Translations under genes and position numbers: made by a program
Notes under the pieces: model-generated
The model's input: only the letters and a program-made list of their open reading frames with translations
What the model was told of the DNA's origin: nothing
Database searches by the model: none
In this document: positions 1 to 9,649 of the stretch, one piece after another
Layout of the letters: the number at the start of each line of letters is the position of its first letter
Position numbering within the stretch: the first letter of the stretch is position 1
Assembly (NCBI GenBank): GCA_012103035.1
Contig: JAAVLL010000002.1
Span: 434,001 to 498,000 of the forward strand
Direction: 5' to 3'
DNA length: 64,000 nt
Source of the DNA: Brucella oryzae
GTDB lineage: Bacteria; Pseudomonadota; Alphaproteobacteria; Rhizobiales; Rhizobiaceae

Positions 1-306
1 GGAGATTTCACTGTTCCCGATGCAATTGAGTTAGCGTCCAAACTTCCTCGCGCCACAGATATGCTTGATGGTCTTTGCTGCACCGTAACTTCGCAACCTA
101 TTTCTCTCGGCAATTGGGCGTCTGAGTTGGGGCGTGAGATGATCCATCGCCACGTTTTCTGCGTTGCCGATCCTGGTGTAACGAACTTTGCACTTGGAAC
201 GATCTTTGAGATTTGGGGATTTGGCATACAGGCTTGTGTTGATAGCAACTTAGATGAGAACAATTTTCCAGACATCACGGGATCTGTGCATCTTGAGCGC
301 GGCTGA
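1..306 (+). CDS. C-terminal part of an unrecognised protein (5' end outside window)
   Basis: Frame 1 is open from the first base to a TGA at 304-306, so the coding sequence enters from the left; 101 residues are visible. The in-window ATG at 61 has no clear ribosome binding site and the reading continues sensibly upstream of it, so I regard the gene as truncated by the window edge. No signal peptide, membrane segment or catalytic motif is evident, and I do not recognise the family. Its last ~55 bases overlap the 3' end of the convergent gene on the other strand. Confidence 0.45.
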   Translation, partial: GDFTVPDAIELASKLPRATDMLDGLCCTVTSQPISLGNWASELGREMIHRHVFCVADPGVTNFALGTIFEIWGFGIQACVDSNLDENNFPDITGSVHLERG

Positions 307-1153
307 CAACCCGCGTAACTTTCCAAAACCCTTTCGATATCCGATATAACAATTATAGCTTTGGTTTGGAACTGGACCGCCCAATTCATCGAATAAGCTG
401 AGATCTGCAATCAATTTCCACCCGCTTGTCAACATTTCGCAACGGGCAAAATTTTGTTGAGCTTCGATTTTCAAGACACGCACGACATTTTCGGGCCTAG
501 GATGACCCGGAGCTTGACTTGGAAACAGATATGATTCCCGGTCCACGCAACCATATTCTCGAGTTCTCGAAAATTCCACAGCGGCGCGGTCCTCCCCGCG
601 CGAGCAGCCGCTTCAAGGAGCTTGGCTTCAATCGAACAGTTGAATCTTCGAAGCGCATTATTAAAATTTTCGATCAGATAGGGATCTATGTCTTCCTGTG
701 GATTTGAGAAAATTGATTGTTTAATCAGTTTGAAAAGGCCGCGTGGATTTGTATCCCAAAGCATACACGTTAAATCGATAGCTCGATTCAACTGAACGTT
801 GATTTGAGTCCAGTTCTGTTGGTTCACGATGGCGGGAACACCTACAGCATGTGCGCCGCCTTGATTTTGTGCCTCTGCTCCATTCGCAATGCTCGGAAAC
901 GGATCGGTTAAGGGCAGGGGGCGTGGCCTAGGAGCGTCAGTATGGCAGGACCAGAATCCCGTCCCGCATAGAATGTCTCGACTTGCTGCGTTGAACGGTG
1001 TGTGGCTTGAAAAATGTAGTACTCGCGGGTGAGAGGACGTGCGCAACCACGACGGGTCTGGCCTTCAAGGAGAGTGCAGTGCGAGATAGGTTGAACTTCA
1101 TAAGTGTCGACTAAATTTTGTCTCTGCGCATCTCCGAAACAAGAAATTGGCAA
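250..1153 (-). CDS. Unrecognised ~300-residue protein, frameshifted
   Basis: Three overlapping minus-strand reading frames (1153 to ~908, 1046 to ~471, 579 to 250) join into one protein if two small indels near 930 and 500-550 are repaired. The start is probably the TTG at 1151-1153, because a strong AGGAGG (plus-strand 1159-1164) lies 5 nt upstream. The N-terminal part contains HCTLLEGQTRRGC and a HRSTQQVETFYAGRDSG stretch; the middle is rich in Asn/Leu helices. I see no known catalytic motif or membrane segment. It lies ~240 bp downstream of the AAA+/M41 gene on the same strand, but its own Shine-Dalgarno suggests independent initiation. Function unknown. Confidence 0.4.
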
Positions 1154-1391
1154 TTAATCCTCCTAGAGTTAGAGCTTCCGATCACGAAGAAGCTGAGGCG
1201 TTGCATGGCCTGCTTATTGATTCAATTATCACAAAGCGGAAGGCGTCGATTTGTAGTTTATTCAATGCCCCACGCAGTACGTGTAAGACGTGGAAATTAA
1301 AGAAAAATTAGAATGTGATTTATTCAGCAACAATTCGCTGTGTCGAAATTCACCGCGATTGGAACGTTTCAAGGGTAACGGAAGCCGTGCC

Positions 1392-3357
1392 CTACTTACG
1401 AAGGCTCTCCGTAGGCGAAGAGCGATCATAAGCCTTCCGATCAAGTAATTCAGGAACCGAGAAAAGATCGTTTGCATCTTGTAGCACTTTGAGAAGTACT
1501 TCTTCTTCGATTTCTCCGTCGCGTTCTAAAAGACGACAGATTGATAATACGGCAGTTCTTCGCGTCTTGATGATTTCGCATGCCTTGGCAAAACAGGATT
1601 GAAGAGTTTTGCCGACAACTGCCTGCAGTCGCGGATTGCATTTTAGAAAGTCAGGCTTGCACTCATTATGGGAAGCCCAGAATGACAGATTTTCACCCAA
1701 GCCGAATGAGGCTTCCAATCTGATGGCAATCTCGGTGGCTTTCGAAAGATCAGATCCGTCAGCTCCACCGCCACCGTCCGAATGCTCTCCGAGAATCACG
1801 CGTTCGGCCGCCAGCCCTCCTAAATAGCAGCAAATCTCGGCTTCGTAATTTTCGCGTAATTTGACAATCTTGGGCTCTGTATTCCGCATTTTGACACCCC
1901 AAGTCGAGCGGTTCCGCTTTGGACTTCGCGATTGATCATTACCGAAACCGGCACCATGCCGAGGCTATCCGAAAGCGCGTGAGCGACGACGACATGTCCA
2001 GATTCATGAACAGCAATACGGTGAATGTCGTCAGGCTGAAGGGGGTAGTAGCTGGTTTAAATCTCAGCAAATCGGACAGCGCCAAAGGCCGTTTTTCCAA
2101 ACGCGCGATATGTCGAGCTTGACGCACAAACTTTGCGATATCTGCTCCAGATGCCTCGGTCAAACTTTCCGCCACGTCAGAGATGTCCTCGCCTTCGAGG
2201 TCACGATCAAGATGAAATCGAAGAATTCCTTCACGTTCAGCTGGTTCGGGTAGTGTGATCGACACATGATGTTCGATGCGCCCGGAACGCGTGATTGCGG
2301 GGTCAATTAAGTCTGGCATGTTTGTCGCCGCAATCACGAAAACACCTTCTCTGTTGCTTACACCATCAAGGTGCTCGAGCAGTCCATTGATTACTTGCCG
2401 CCCATAATTCGCATTATGTCCCGACAGATTAGCTCGAATACCGAAGCTGTCGATCTCGTCTAGAAAAAGAATTGCTGGAGCGTTTTTGCTGGCTTCTTCG
2501 AACGCAGACCGCATAGCTTTCAGCAAATCATCCAAACTTCCTTGGGACTGCCAGCTCGCAAGTGAATGTGGATAAAATGGAACATTGCATGTGTTGGCCA
2601 ACGCACGGGCAAACAATGTTTTGCCCACGCCTGGCGGCCCGCTAAGAAGAATTCCACGATCAATATCTGACCAAGGTAAATGACCGGCACGATAAAGCAG
2701 AAGATCGCTGGCCAATAGTTTACCCCAGGTAGCAGCCGAACCATATCCAACTAGGTTATCCAGATTGATATCTGTTGCTCGGTATTCTGGGGAAATTTTT
2801 GTGACGCAAGTGAATTGATAGAGTTTCTTTCTGATTTCCGGCTCAGTCCAATTTTGAGTGATAAATGACGCGATGCGGTTCAGGGAAACGGTATGAAGCT
2901 CATCGATTTTAGAAAATTCAATTTTAGTGTGCTGAAAACCCCGAGCAACGGCTTCGCAAAGTGATACGTCGGTTTTAATGGGAACAACGTAGTCTACTGT
3001 TGCCGATACGTATTCAGGCAATGATAACTCATTGTGCGTCAAGAAGACGGTTTGCCTTGCCCACGAAAATTCCTCGGTCGGTCGCTTTAACCGCTTTTGG
3101 CGTTGCGCTTGCTTTTCGTCAATTGTGATGATCCGTTGCGAGCGCGGGCCTGCACAGTAGTGTTTGATCTCAGTAAGCGCGCGTTCGTAGAATTCCAGAT
3201 CTTCTTGGTGATCGATAATGGTAGCAAGAGTGCACACTCGCCCTGCTAGAAAATGATGAAGGCCGTGTTTTCGAATTTGCCTAGTGACGTGTGCCCGAGC
3301 CAGCTCAAGGCCAAACCGTCTTGTGTTCGTTGAAAATACTTCATTCTGTTTACTCAC
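1392..3357 (-). CDS. Soluble FtsH-like AAA+ ATPase with M41 metallopeptidase domain (frameshifted)
   Basis: The first ~190 residues form a divergent N-terminal region without membrane segments. They are followed by an AAA+ module with Walker A GPPGVGKT, Walker B ILFLDEID, an ATNMPD sensor-1 and an SRH-like RSGRIEHHV. The peptidase part is in other frames: HRIAVHESGHVVVAH, carrying the HExxH zinc site, reads from about 2045 to 1990. The M41 C-terminal part (GGADGSDLSKATEIA, with the likely third zinc-ligand Asp) is open from 1889 to 1392. Two indels around 1890-2060 thus separate the domains. True FtsH has two N-terminal transmembrane helices; this one has none, so it would be cytosolic. The GTG at 3357 is one possible start; the frame stays open upstream to about 3440. 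Role unknown, probably an accessory quality-control or mobile-element/defence protease. Confidence 0.65.
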
Positions 3358-3438
3358 ACTGCGTGGAAGTGGGGAAGGGGTGGCCGCCAGTAGCGACCCG
3401 ATATTCGGATGAGTTTCATCGACGTTGCCCTCATGGAT

Positions 3439-3753
3439 TTAATGCTGCCGTCCGAACCTGGCTGGATTTCCGAGCCTATAGAACCTGGAAAGTGTGCGTG
3501 CGAACCGCATTTCAGGATCGAGATAGTAGAGATCGCTGGTGATGATGAGCCTGTTGCGACCAAGCAAAGGATGTTCCTGAACCAGTCCTTCTAGACATGC
3601 AGCAGGTCGAGTAGTCTGTTTCCAGTCGTATAACGCGGGACTGTCATCAAGAATTTCAGGTGTTGGCTGTTTGCCATCTCGGAGCATCTTCAGATCATCG
3701 ATCAGTTGGTGGAGTTTGCTGATCATGTCGTTCAGATAATTTTGACTATTCAT
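3439..3753 (-). CDS. Small unrecognised protein upstream of the AAA+/M41 gene
   Basis: The start is the ATG at 3753 (MNSQNYLND...), preceded at about 7 nt by GAGGAG. It encodes about 104 residues with an N-terminal amphipathic helix (MISKLHQLIDDLKMLRDG) and no recognised motif. The stop at 3439 lies 82 bp before the GTG of the AAA+ gene. A continuation of another frame to 3354 would end in a GTGA overlap with that gene, so the true C-terminus is uncertain if an indel is present. Co-orientation with the flanking genes suggests an operon with the protease. Confidence 0.45.
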   Translation of the reverse strand: MNSQNYLNDMISKLHQLIDDLKMLRDGKQPTPEILDDSPALYDWKQTTRPAACLEGLVQEHPLLGRNRLIITSDLYYLDPEMRFARTLSRFYRLGNPARFGRQH

Positions 3754-3818
3754 CGTAAGACTCCTCATTATCGGGCGCGTAAACGCCGATTTGCATCATT
3801 TAGGATTGTGGAAGTGAA

Positions 3819-4414
3819 CTAGGTTCTGGAAACGCGTGTTTCCGGAGCTATCCTCTCAGTCAAATCGAATACGATTTCACCGGAGAAATAGAGCGCGGCG
3901 ATTGCCGCCATTGGCTCGCTTGAATTTCGAATGAGTTGAAAACAATGCTTAAGCGGAAGTGGGCCGTAGTCATCGAGAACGGTCAGCAGGCGCACGCGGT
4001 CAGAAAGCGAAACCGTTGAATTCTGCGCGTATGGTAGTAAGTCTACCGCATTTGCAATGACTTCAGCATTGGCGTCGTGCTGGTAACTGGTGCAGTCATA
4101 GAGCCAGCCATCAGTTTCGGCGGCTGTGATCGCCCACTCCGGTGGAGGTGTCGCGTCCACGAGATAATCACCGTCGTTTCGTTGGATTGCGAAATCAGGA
4201 ACATGATAACCGTCGCCAAAACGTACGAGCAGAGGCAAACAAGTCCAAGCAATTACGTTAGGAGATAGATCAAAAGACATGCCAGGTCACGCGCTTGTTG
4301 CGAACGGAAAAGCGGTTCGCCACGGCACTTCAGTACCTGCGTGGGTGGGAATTTATAAGCAGACGCATTCAGTCTGACGTCCTTGAGAAGACGGTCGGTA
4401 ATGGATTGGAACAT
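3819..4414 (-). CDS. TnsA-endonuclease-like protein (frameshifted)
   Basis: The reading begins at ATG 4414 (MFQSITDRLLKDVRLNAS..., AGAGGA about 10 nt upstream) and continues, after one indel near 4275-4300, into the frame open to 3819. The resulting ~197-residue protein contains LDLSPNVIAWTCLPLLVRFG, then HVPDFAIQRNDGDYLVDATP. That arrangement (wrong-source residues, then PDF and a hydrophobic strand ending in D-A-T) is what I recall from TnsA-type and other PD-(D/E)XK-like proteins. The usual E/D-x-K is not intact: the position reads VDAT. It could therefore be an inactive or divergent nuclease fold. The neighbouring small gene and AAA+ protease run in the same direction. The family assignment is tentative. 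Confidence 0.4.
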
Positions 4415-4479
4415 TGAAAAGAGTTCCTCTGAGTATGGCGTATGAACTTACGCCGCCTATGAACTGCGGGGTTCAAAAC

Positions 4480-4659
4480 TCAGAAGCTACGTATTCGACG
4501 CGCGCGAGCGACAAGCTCAATAGGGAGCATAGTCAGCAACAGGAAATGGGCGAGCGCGTGTTTCATGCATGGAACATAGAGTGAACATAATTCAGGAGTC
4601 AACTGGAAATTTTCGGCGATCTGAATGAATTTGCATTCTGGATCTGACAAGACATTCAA
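4480..4659 (-). CDS. Small ORF (59 codons) coupled to the MFS gene stop
   Basis: A TTG at 4659 overlaps the TGA of the MFS transporter (TTGA). The frame is then open for 59 codons to a TGA at 4480. The product contains a helix-like FIQIAENFQLTPELCSLYVP and a hydrophobic stretch HALAHFLLLTMLPIELVARAR that could be a single membrane-associated helix. No family is recognised. It may be a real tail gene of the arsenic operon or simply an open frame. Confidence 0.25.
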   Translation of the reverse strand: MNVLSDPECKFIQIAENFQLTPELCSLYVPCMKHALAHFLLLTMLPIELVARARRIRSF

Positions 4660-5859
4660 GCTCTACGGATGCTGTTCTCGCGAAGACGGGTGATACAGAA
4701 AAGTATGATGACGGAGAGAAGGCTTGTTCCAATCATGACGGCTAAATTGGTTTTCACACCGAACGTTTCCAAGCCCAATGCCATCGCGAATGGCGCAGTG
4801 GCCGAAATGATTAGTCTGGCTGACATGATCTTGCCTTGCATGGCACCGTAGCCGTCACTGCCGAATAATGACAGCGGCAATGTTCCGGAGACAATACTGA
4901 ATAGACCGTTTCCGAAGCCAAAAGACAGGCAAACATTATCGTCGCAATAATGGATGGAGCTCGAATAGCAGAACAATGAGGGCTAGCCCCATCAAGGAGG
5001 CAGAGATTACTGCCAGACGGATCGGAGTGAGGTTTTGCCACCAAGCATGTTGATCAGGCGACTGGCTACCTGAGAAGGTCCGAATATCGCGCCAATAAAT
5101 GCTGCAGAACCTGCGAGACCGAGCGCGCCCAACATCGGCACCATATGGACCAGAGTGGCCGCCGCAACGAGGGCTTGCAACGAGAATGCTACGAGAACCA
5201 GTACGAAACCTTTGCGCCGTTGATGGGCAGGCAGATCACCTGAAAAGGCGGTTGTGACTGTTCCATTCGTTGATCGTTTCCGACCACTCTTTGCAATAGA
5301 ACGCACGAGCAAAAGGTGTACCGGCACGCAGAGAAACAAATGGAGGCAAGCGAACAGCAAATAGGTCTGTTGCCAGGTAAGCCAATGTTGAAGGGTTGTT
5401 GTAATGGGCCAGAAAATTGTCGAGGCAAAGCCTGCAATCAATGTCAGATAGGTGATGCTACGCTGGGCAACATTTGGAGCTAATTGCACCAATAATGCAA
5501 AGGCTGCTCCATATTGGACGAGGTTTGCGGCGATTTCGATGATCGTTAGCGCACCTGCAAACATCAAAGCATTTGGAGAAAGCGAACACAGTATGAGAGA
5601 GACGGCGGCCAGTATCGAGCCTATCGTCATCATGCGACCTGCGCCGTAACGATCAATCCATTTGCCTAACCAGGGAGCCAGAAAGCCCCGGCTAGCAAGG
5701 CAACCGACAGTGCTCCGAAAATCCATTCGTTGGAAACGGAGAGTCCCGCGCCATGGATGGCGCGAGAATGCTGAAGGAATAATATAAAGTGCCGTAACCG
5801 ATATTCTGGGTCAGTCCGAGACCGGCGATGGCCGCAATGGGAAGCCGTTCAGCGCTCAT
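4656..5859 (-). CDS. MFS transporter of the arsenic operon (frameshifted)
   Basis: The ATG at 5859 overlaps the arsH stop (ATGA). The product starts [35 protein letters not shown] and, with about three indels repaired (near 5730, 5040 and 4950), gives ~400 residues with multiple transmembrane helices. It carries the MFS loop [11 protein letters not shown] between helices 2 and 3. It belongs to the major facilitator superfamily, acting in the inner membrane. Position as the last gene after arsH suggests export of an arsenical (compare ArsK- or ArsJ-type carriers). The substrate cannot be read from sequence, and no GAPDH-like arsJ partner gene is adjacent. Confidence 0.7.
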
Positions 5860-6560
5860 ATTGATTTCAACGAAACACGCTTTTCGAGTTTGGCAGCTTC
5901 TTCCTTGCGCTCGCTATAACGGTCTGTGAGATGATCCGAGATGCCACGCGTCAGAAGTGTAAACTTCATTAGTTCTTCCATTACGTCCATCACGCGATCA
6001 TAGAACGATGAAGGTTTCATCCGTCCAGCGTCGTCAAATTCCTGCCATGCCTTTGCAACGGATGACTGGTTTGGAATGGTGATCATTCGCATCCAGCGCC
6101 CCAGAATGCGCATCTGATTGACAGCGTTGAAGCTCTGCGATCCGCCGGATACCTGCATCAATGCCAGAGTTCGGCCCTGCGTCGGACGAATTGCACCACC
6201 CGGCAATGGAATCCAGTCGATCTGCGATTTCATGACAGCGCTCATGGCTCCATGACGTTCGGGACTGGTCCAGACTTGCCCTTCTGACCAAAGCATTGCC
6301 TCACGCAGTTCTTGCACCTTCGGATGCTCTGCTGAACCATCGTCTGGCAAAGGAAGACCATTGGCGTGAAAGACACGCGTTTCAGCACCCATCGCATCGA
6401 GAAGGCGCTGTGCTTCCAGCGTCAGAAACCGACTATAGGAACGGTCACGAAGTGAGCCATAGAGCAAAAGGATACGAGGCTTATGCTTTGGAAAGTCGGC
6501 ACGTAATGCATCCAGGTCAGGCAATGCGAAGGAATCCTGATCGAGGTTCGGCAGGTCCAT
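5856..6560 (-). CDS. arsH: ArsH, NADPH-dependent FMN reductase
   Basis: The frame is intact at 234 residues, the usual ArsH length. The flavodoxin-like fold shows the phosphate-binding [16 protein letters not shown] near residue 36 and [23 protein letters not shown], which is characteristic of ArsH. ArsH oxidises trivalent methyl- or aryl-arsenicals and reduces flavin or quinones in the cytoplasm. The gene starts 9 bp after arsC and ends in an ATGA overlap with the MFS gene, so it is translated from the ars operon mRNA. Confidence 0.92.
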   Translation of the reverse strand: MDLPNLDQDSFALPDLDALRADFPKHKPRILLLYGSLRDRSYSRFLTLEAQRLLDAMGAETRVFHANGLPLPDDGSAEHPKVQELREAMLWSEGQVWTSPERHGAMSAVMKSQIDWIPLPGGAIRPTQGRTLALMQVSGGSQSFNAVNQMRILGRWMRMITIPNQSSVAKAWQEFDDAGRMKPSSFYDRVMDVMEELMKFTLLTRGISDHLTDRYSERKEEAAKLEKRVSLKSI

Positions 6561-6569
6561 GTCAGCGGA

Positions 6570-6974
6570 CTATCTTTCATAGGTGATGACTTCTCCGTCC
6601 TCTTTGGTGAATGACGACACCGGGTTTTCCAGAATGTCGAGAACCAGTTCTGACGGACGGCACAGTTTGGTGCCAAGCGACGTTTCCACGATTGGACGAT
6701 TAATCAGGATAGGATGCGCCATCATGAAGTCGACCAGTTCGTCATCGGTCCAGTTTAGATCGGACAATCCCAATTCGGCATATGGTGTGCCTTTCTCGCG
6801 AAGGAGTTGACGAGGCGTCATCTGCATTGCAGTGAGCAATTCGACCAATCGTTCTCGCGAAGGCGGATTTTGTACATATTCAATGACGACAGGCTCTTCG
6901 CCGCTGGCACGGATCAAGGCCAATGTGTTGCGAGAGGTGCCACAGTTCGGATTGTGATAGATCGTAACTGACAT
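6570..6974 (-). CDS. arsC: Arsenate reductase, glutaredoxin-coupled ArsC
   Basis: An intact 134-residue ArsC of the Spx/glutaredoxin-dependent type. The catalytic cysteine is in HNPNCGTSRNTL near residue 12, and the Arg-bearing HPILINRPIV is conserved. The enzyme reduces arsenate to arsenite using glutathione and glutaredoxin. I chose the start [11 protein letters not shown] at 6974 because it overlaps the acr3 stop codon (TAATG). A longer in-frame start at 7028 would run into acr3. It is the second arsenate reductase in the operon. Confidence 0.92.
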   Translation of the reverse strand: MSVTIYHNPNCGTSRNTLALIRASGEEPVVIEYVQNPPSRERLVELLTAMQMTPRQLLREKGTPYAELGLSDLNWTDDELVDFMMAHPILINRPIVETSLGTKLCRPSELVLDILENPVSSFTKEDGEVITYER

Positions 6975-8030
6975 TAGAGTTTTCCTGTTTCGGTGACTGG
7001 ATTTTGATTGGCACCGCGTTCGTACCAACCCTTTGAGCGGTTCACGATCCAGACGACCGAGAGCATGACCGGCACTTCAACAAGAACGCCAACCACTGTT
7101 GCGAGCGCCGCGCCAGATGAGAAGCCGAAAAGGCTGATTGCTGCTGCTACTGCCAGCTCGAAGAAGTTGGATGCGCCAATCAACGCCGAGGACCGGCGAC
7201 GCAATGTTGCTCGCCTGAAATTCGGTTCAACAGATAGGCGAGGCCGGAGTTGAAATAGACCTGAATGAGGATCGGCACGGCCAGCATCGCAATGATCATG
7301 GGCTGTGTGATGATCTGCTCTCCCTGAAACCCGAATAGCAGAACGAGCGTCGCCAAAAGCGCAATCAGAGACAGCGGTTGTAGCATTCTGAGCATTGCAT
7401 CGAAGGATTGTTGTCCGCCGCTGGCGAGAATGCTTCTGCGTAGGATTTGCGCGATAATCACCGGAATGACGATATAGAGGACAACCGACAGAATAAGCGT
7501 GTCCCACGGGACAGTAATTGCCGACAGTCCGAGCAGTAGCCCGACGATAGGGGCAAATGCCACAACCATGATCGCGTCGTTCAAGGCGACCTGCGACAGC
7601 GTGAAATGCGGCTCCCCTTGGTCAGATTGGACCAGACGAACACCATTGCTGTGCAAGGGGCGGCGGCCAGAATAATCAGCCCGGCAATGTAGGAGTCGAT
7701 CTGGTCTGCAGGCAGATAAGGGCGAAACAGCCAGCCGATAAATAGCCAACCGAGAAGTGCCATAGAGAATGGTTTGACGGCCCAATTGATAAAGAGCGTG
7801 ACGCCGATGCCACGCCAGTGCTCAGTGACCTGTCTCAATGCGCTGAAATCGATCTTCAGCAACATGGGGATGATCATGAGCCAGATAAGAATAGCGACTG
7901 GAATGTTGACCCTGGCGACTTCAGCAGACCCGATTGCATGGAATACTGTCGGAAAGAAGTGGCCAAGAGCTACACCTGCGACAATGCAAAGAGCCACCCA
8001 GACCGTCAGATAACGTTCGAATGTGGACAT
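6974..8030 (-). CDS. acr3: ACR3-family arsenite efflux permease (two frameshifts)
   Basis: The N-terminal frame begins [29 protein letters not shown] at 8030. The middle and C-terminal parts are in other frames with breaks near 7610 and 7200. Repaired, the protein is ~350 residues with ten hydrophobic segments. It includes [18 protein letters not shown], carrying the cysteine required in ACR3 permeases, and the C-terminal [17 protein letters not shown]. It exports arsenite across the inner membrane. The start codon overlaps the upstream arsC stop (TGATG) and the stop overlaps the next arsC (TAATG). Both frame breaks look like lost bases. Confidence 0.88.
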
Positions 8031-8555
8031 CAGTTATTCTCCACATTTGTCTGTGTGCTACCTTCCATGGTGCCGATCTCTTTCAGATGATTTTGAAGCG
8101 CCATGCGGTCTATCGTGGCGTGGGGAAGGTTCAGGAATGCTGATATCCGGTTCTTCAGAAAACGGGCGGCCTGTGCAAAGGCGCGCTGCTTTTCTGCGTC
8201 GTTTCCTTCAACAGCGGCAGGGTCCTCAATGCCCCAGTGGGCTGTCATAGGATGGCCAATCCAGACAGGGCAAGCCTCTCCGGCAGCGTTGTCACAGACC
8301 GTGAAAATGAAATCCATCTGAGGGGCGTCGGTACCTGAAAACACATCCCAGCTTTTGAACTCAGGTTCTCCGTGGAATAGCCAAGAGCATCCAGTTCCTT
8401 GATTGCGAGAGGATGAACGTCGCCTTTGGCCGACTGCCAGCCGAATAGGCGTGAAAACGTCCTTCGCCATCCTTGTTCAGAATTGCCTCGCCCAAAATTG
8501 AGCGTGCGGAATTGCCCGTGCACAAGAAGAGCACGTTGTAGATCCGATCCGTCAT
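8030..8555 (-). CDS. arsC: Arsenate reductase, low-molecular-weight phosphatase (thioredoxin) type (frameshifted)
   Basis: It begins [25 protein letters not shown], with the P-loop CTGNSARS of the LMW protein-tyrosine phosphatase fold. The later [13 protein letters not shown] provides the two resolving cysteines eight residues apart, as in thioredoxin-coupled ArsC. The middle reads in a different frame ([21 protein letters not shown]), so two indels near 8430 and 8350 must be repaired to give ~175 residues. Reduction of arsenate to arsenite in the cytoplasm is expected. It lies between arsR and acr3, with a one-base overlap onto acr3. Confidence 0.85.
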
Positions 8556-8633
8556 TTTATCAGTCCGTTTATGGAAGGCCGAATTCAGCGGCCTTGTGTT
8601 ACTGGGCGACCGTCTTCGGTTCGCAACAGGGTG

Positions 8634-8951
8634 TCAGGCTTTTATAAGAGGTGCGCAGAGCTCGGCACTGCCGCCACAGCAGTCCTTGATCATGAAAAGG
8701 GTCAGTTCTCTAAATCGGTCGAGATCAGCGCGATAGATGATCGAGCGGCTCTGACGTTCGCCGTTCACAAGCCCAGCGCGAGACAGTGTCGCCAGATGTG
8801 CAGACATCGTGTTCTGCGGTACATCCAGCATCCGAGCGAGTTCTCCGACAGGAAGACCGTCAGGTTCATGTTTCACCAACAGTCGAAAGGTGTCGAGCCT
8901 TGTCGATTGGGCGAGTGCTGCGAGTGCGGTTATAGCTTCTTCTGTTTCCAT
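8634..8951 (-). CDS. arsR: ArsR, As(III)-responsive repressor
   Basis: An intact 105-residue ArsR/SmtB-family winged-helix protein. The recognition region is VGELARMLDVPQNTMSAHLATLSRAGLV. Metalloid-binding cysteines are at residues 91, 92 and 99 (CCGGSAELC), that is, at the C-terminus instead of the alpha-3 ELCVCDL box of E. coli ArsR. This resembles the C-terminal site known from Acidithiobacillus ArsR. It is the first gene of the operon, 78 bp ahead of arsC, and almost certainly autoregulates through the palindrome at its start codon. Confidence 0.93.
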   Translation of the reverse strand: METEEAITALAALAQSTRLDTFRLLVKHEPDGLPVGELARMLDVPQNTMSAHLATLSRAGLVNGERQSRSIIYRADLDRFRELTLFMIKDCCGGSAELCAPLIKA

Positions 8952-8985
8952 ATATCCAGAATAATGGATATATTAGTTACGTCAA
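8950..8985 (-). promoter_or_regulatory. ars operon promoter and ArsR operator
   Basis: Reading the minus strand, a -35-like TTGACG (8985-8980) is followed after ~16 nt by TATTCT (8963-8958). A perfect inverted repeat with 9-bp arms ATATATCCA / TGGATATAT and a 6-nt spacer spans 8973-8950, covering the -10 region and reaching the arsR start codon. An operator at this position would block RNA polymerase directly. The expected transcription start falls at or next to the ATG, so the transcript may be almost leaderless. The -35 lies inside the 3' end of the PIN-domain gene. Confidence 0.65.
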
Positions 8986-9519
8986 GACATTTGATCGGTC
9001 ATTAGGCAAGGATTGTGGAGGCCATGACGGCGAAATGTGCCAGACGGAGGTGCTTGGATCAATTAATCCGGGTAAACGGAAGTGCTCGTGAATGGCTTCA
9101 AAATCTTTGATATTCATCGTTGCAATCGGAATGTTGTGACAGATGCTGGTGGCCGCGATGAGCAGATCCTGTCCGTATTTTGGCGATTTTGCATTGGAAT
9201 CTGGAACCCAAAGATTCTTGAGGGCGGGTACAGAAACCATTCTACCTTGAAGTCTTGCCACTTTCGTACACTGCGGAATGCAGTTGATGTCTGTGGTCAA
9301 AAGTTCATCAAGCCAAGTCTCAAATGCTTGAACGCGGGGTGATTTGGCAGCCCTTAAATTCTCTATGCCTTTCTGAATTTCTACGACGGTTGCCACTGAA
9401 ATCGCTAAAGAATCTTCCGGAAATGTCCTGAGCCACGTGATAAGGTGTTCAGAAGGATTCTTGTACGTGAACTGAGAAATCACGCAGGTATCCAATAGAA
9501 TGTGTGGCGATTGGTTCAT
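8977..9519 (-). CDS. PIN-domain ribonuclease (VapC/FitB-like), no adjacent antitoxin seen
   Basis: An intact 180-residue PIN-domain protein. The acidic residues are in ILLDTCVISQF (near residue 9), VATVVEIQKGI and YGQDLLIAATSICHNIPIATMNIKDF, as in VapC/FitB toxins that cut RNA. Such genes normally follow a small antitoxin gene on the same strand. Here the upstream 130 bp (9520-9649) is a divergent intergenic region and no antitoxin ORF precedes it. Its last codons carry the -35 of the ars promoter. It may be an orphan toxin, or be neutralised by an antitoxin encoded elsewhere. Confidence 0.75.
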   Translation of the reverse strand: MNQSPHILLDTCVISQFTYKNPSEHLITWLRTFPEDSLAISVATVVEIQKGIENLRAAKSPRVQAFETWLDELLTTDINCIPQCTKVARLQGRMVSVPALKNLWVPDSNAKSPKYGQDLLIAATSICHNIPIATMNIKDFEAIHEHFRLPGLIDPSTSVWHISPSWPPQSLPNDRSNVLT

Positions 9520-9649
9520 TGTACACTCTGAATGCCTACGGGATCACCAGAATTTAAGGTTAATTCGAAGTGATTTCGTAAATATTAAATTGGGAGAATG
9601 TTAGCAGCTCGCGAAATATGTGGGCTGTATTTCGCATGGAGATTAGTTA

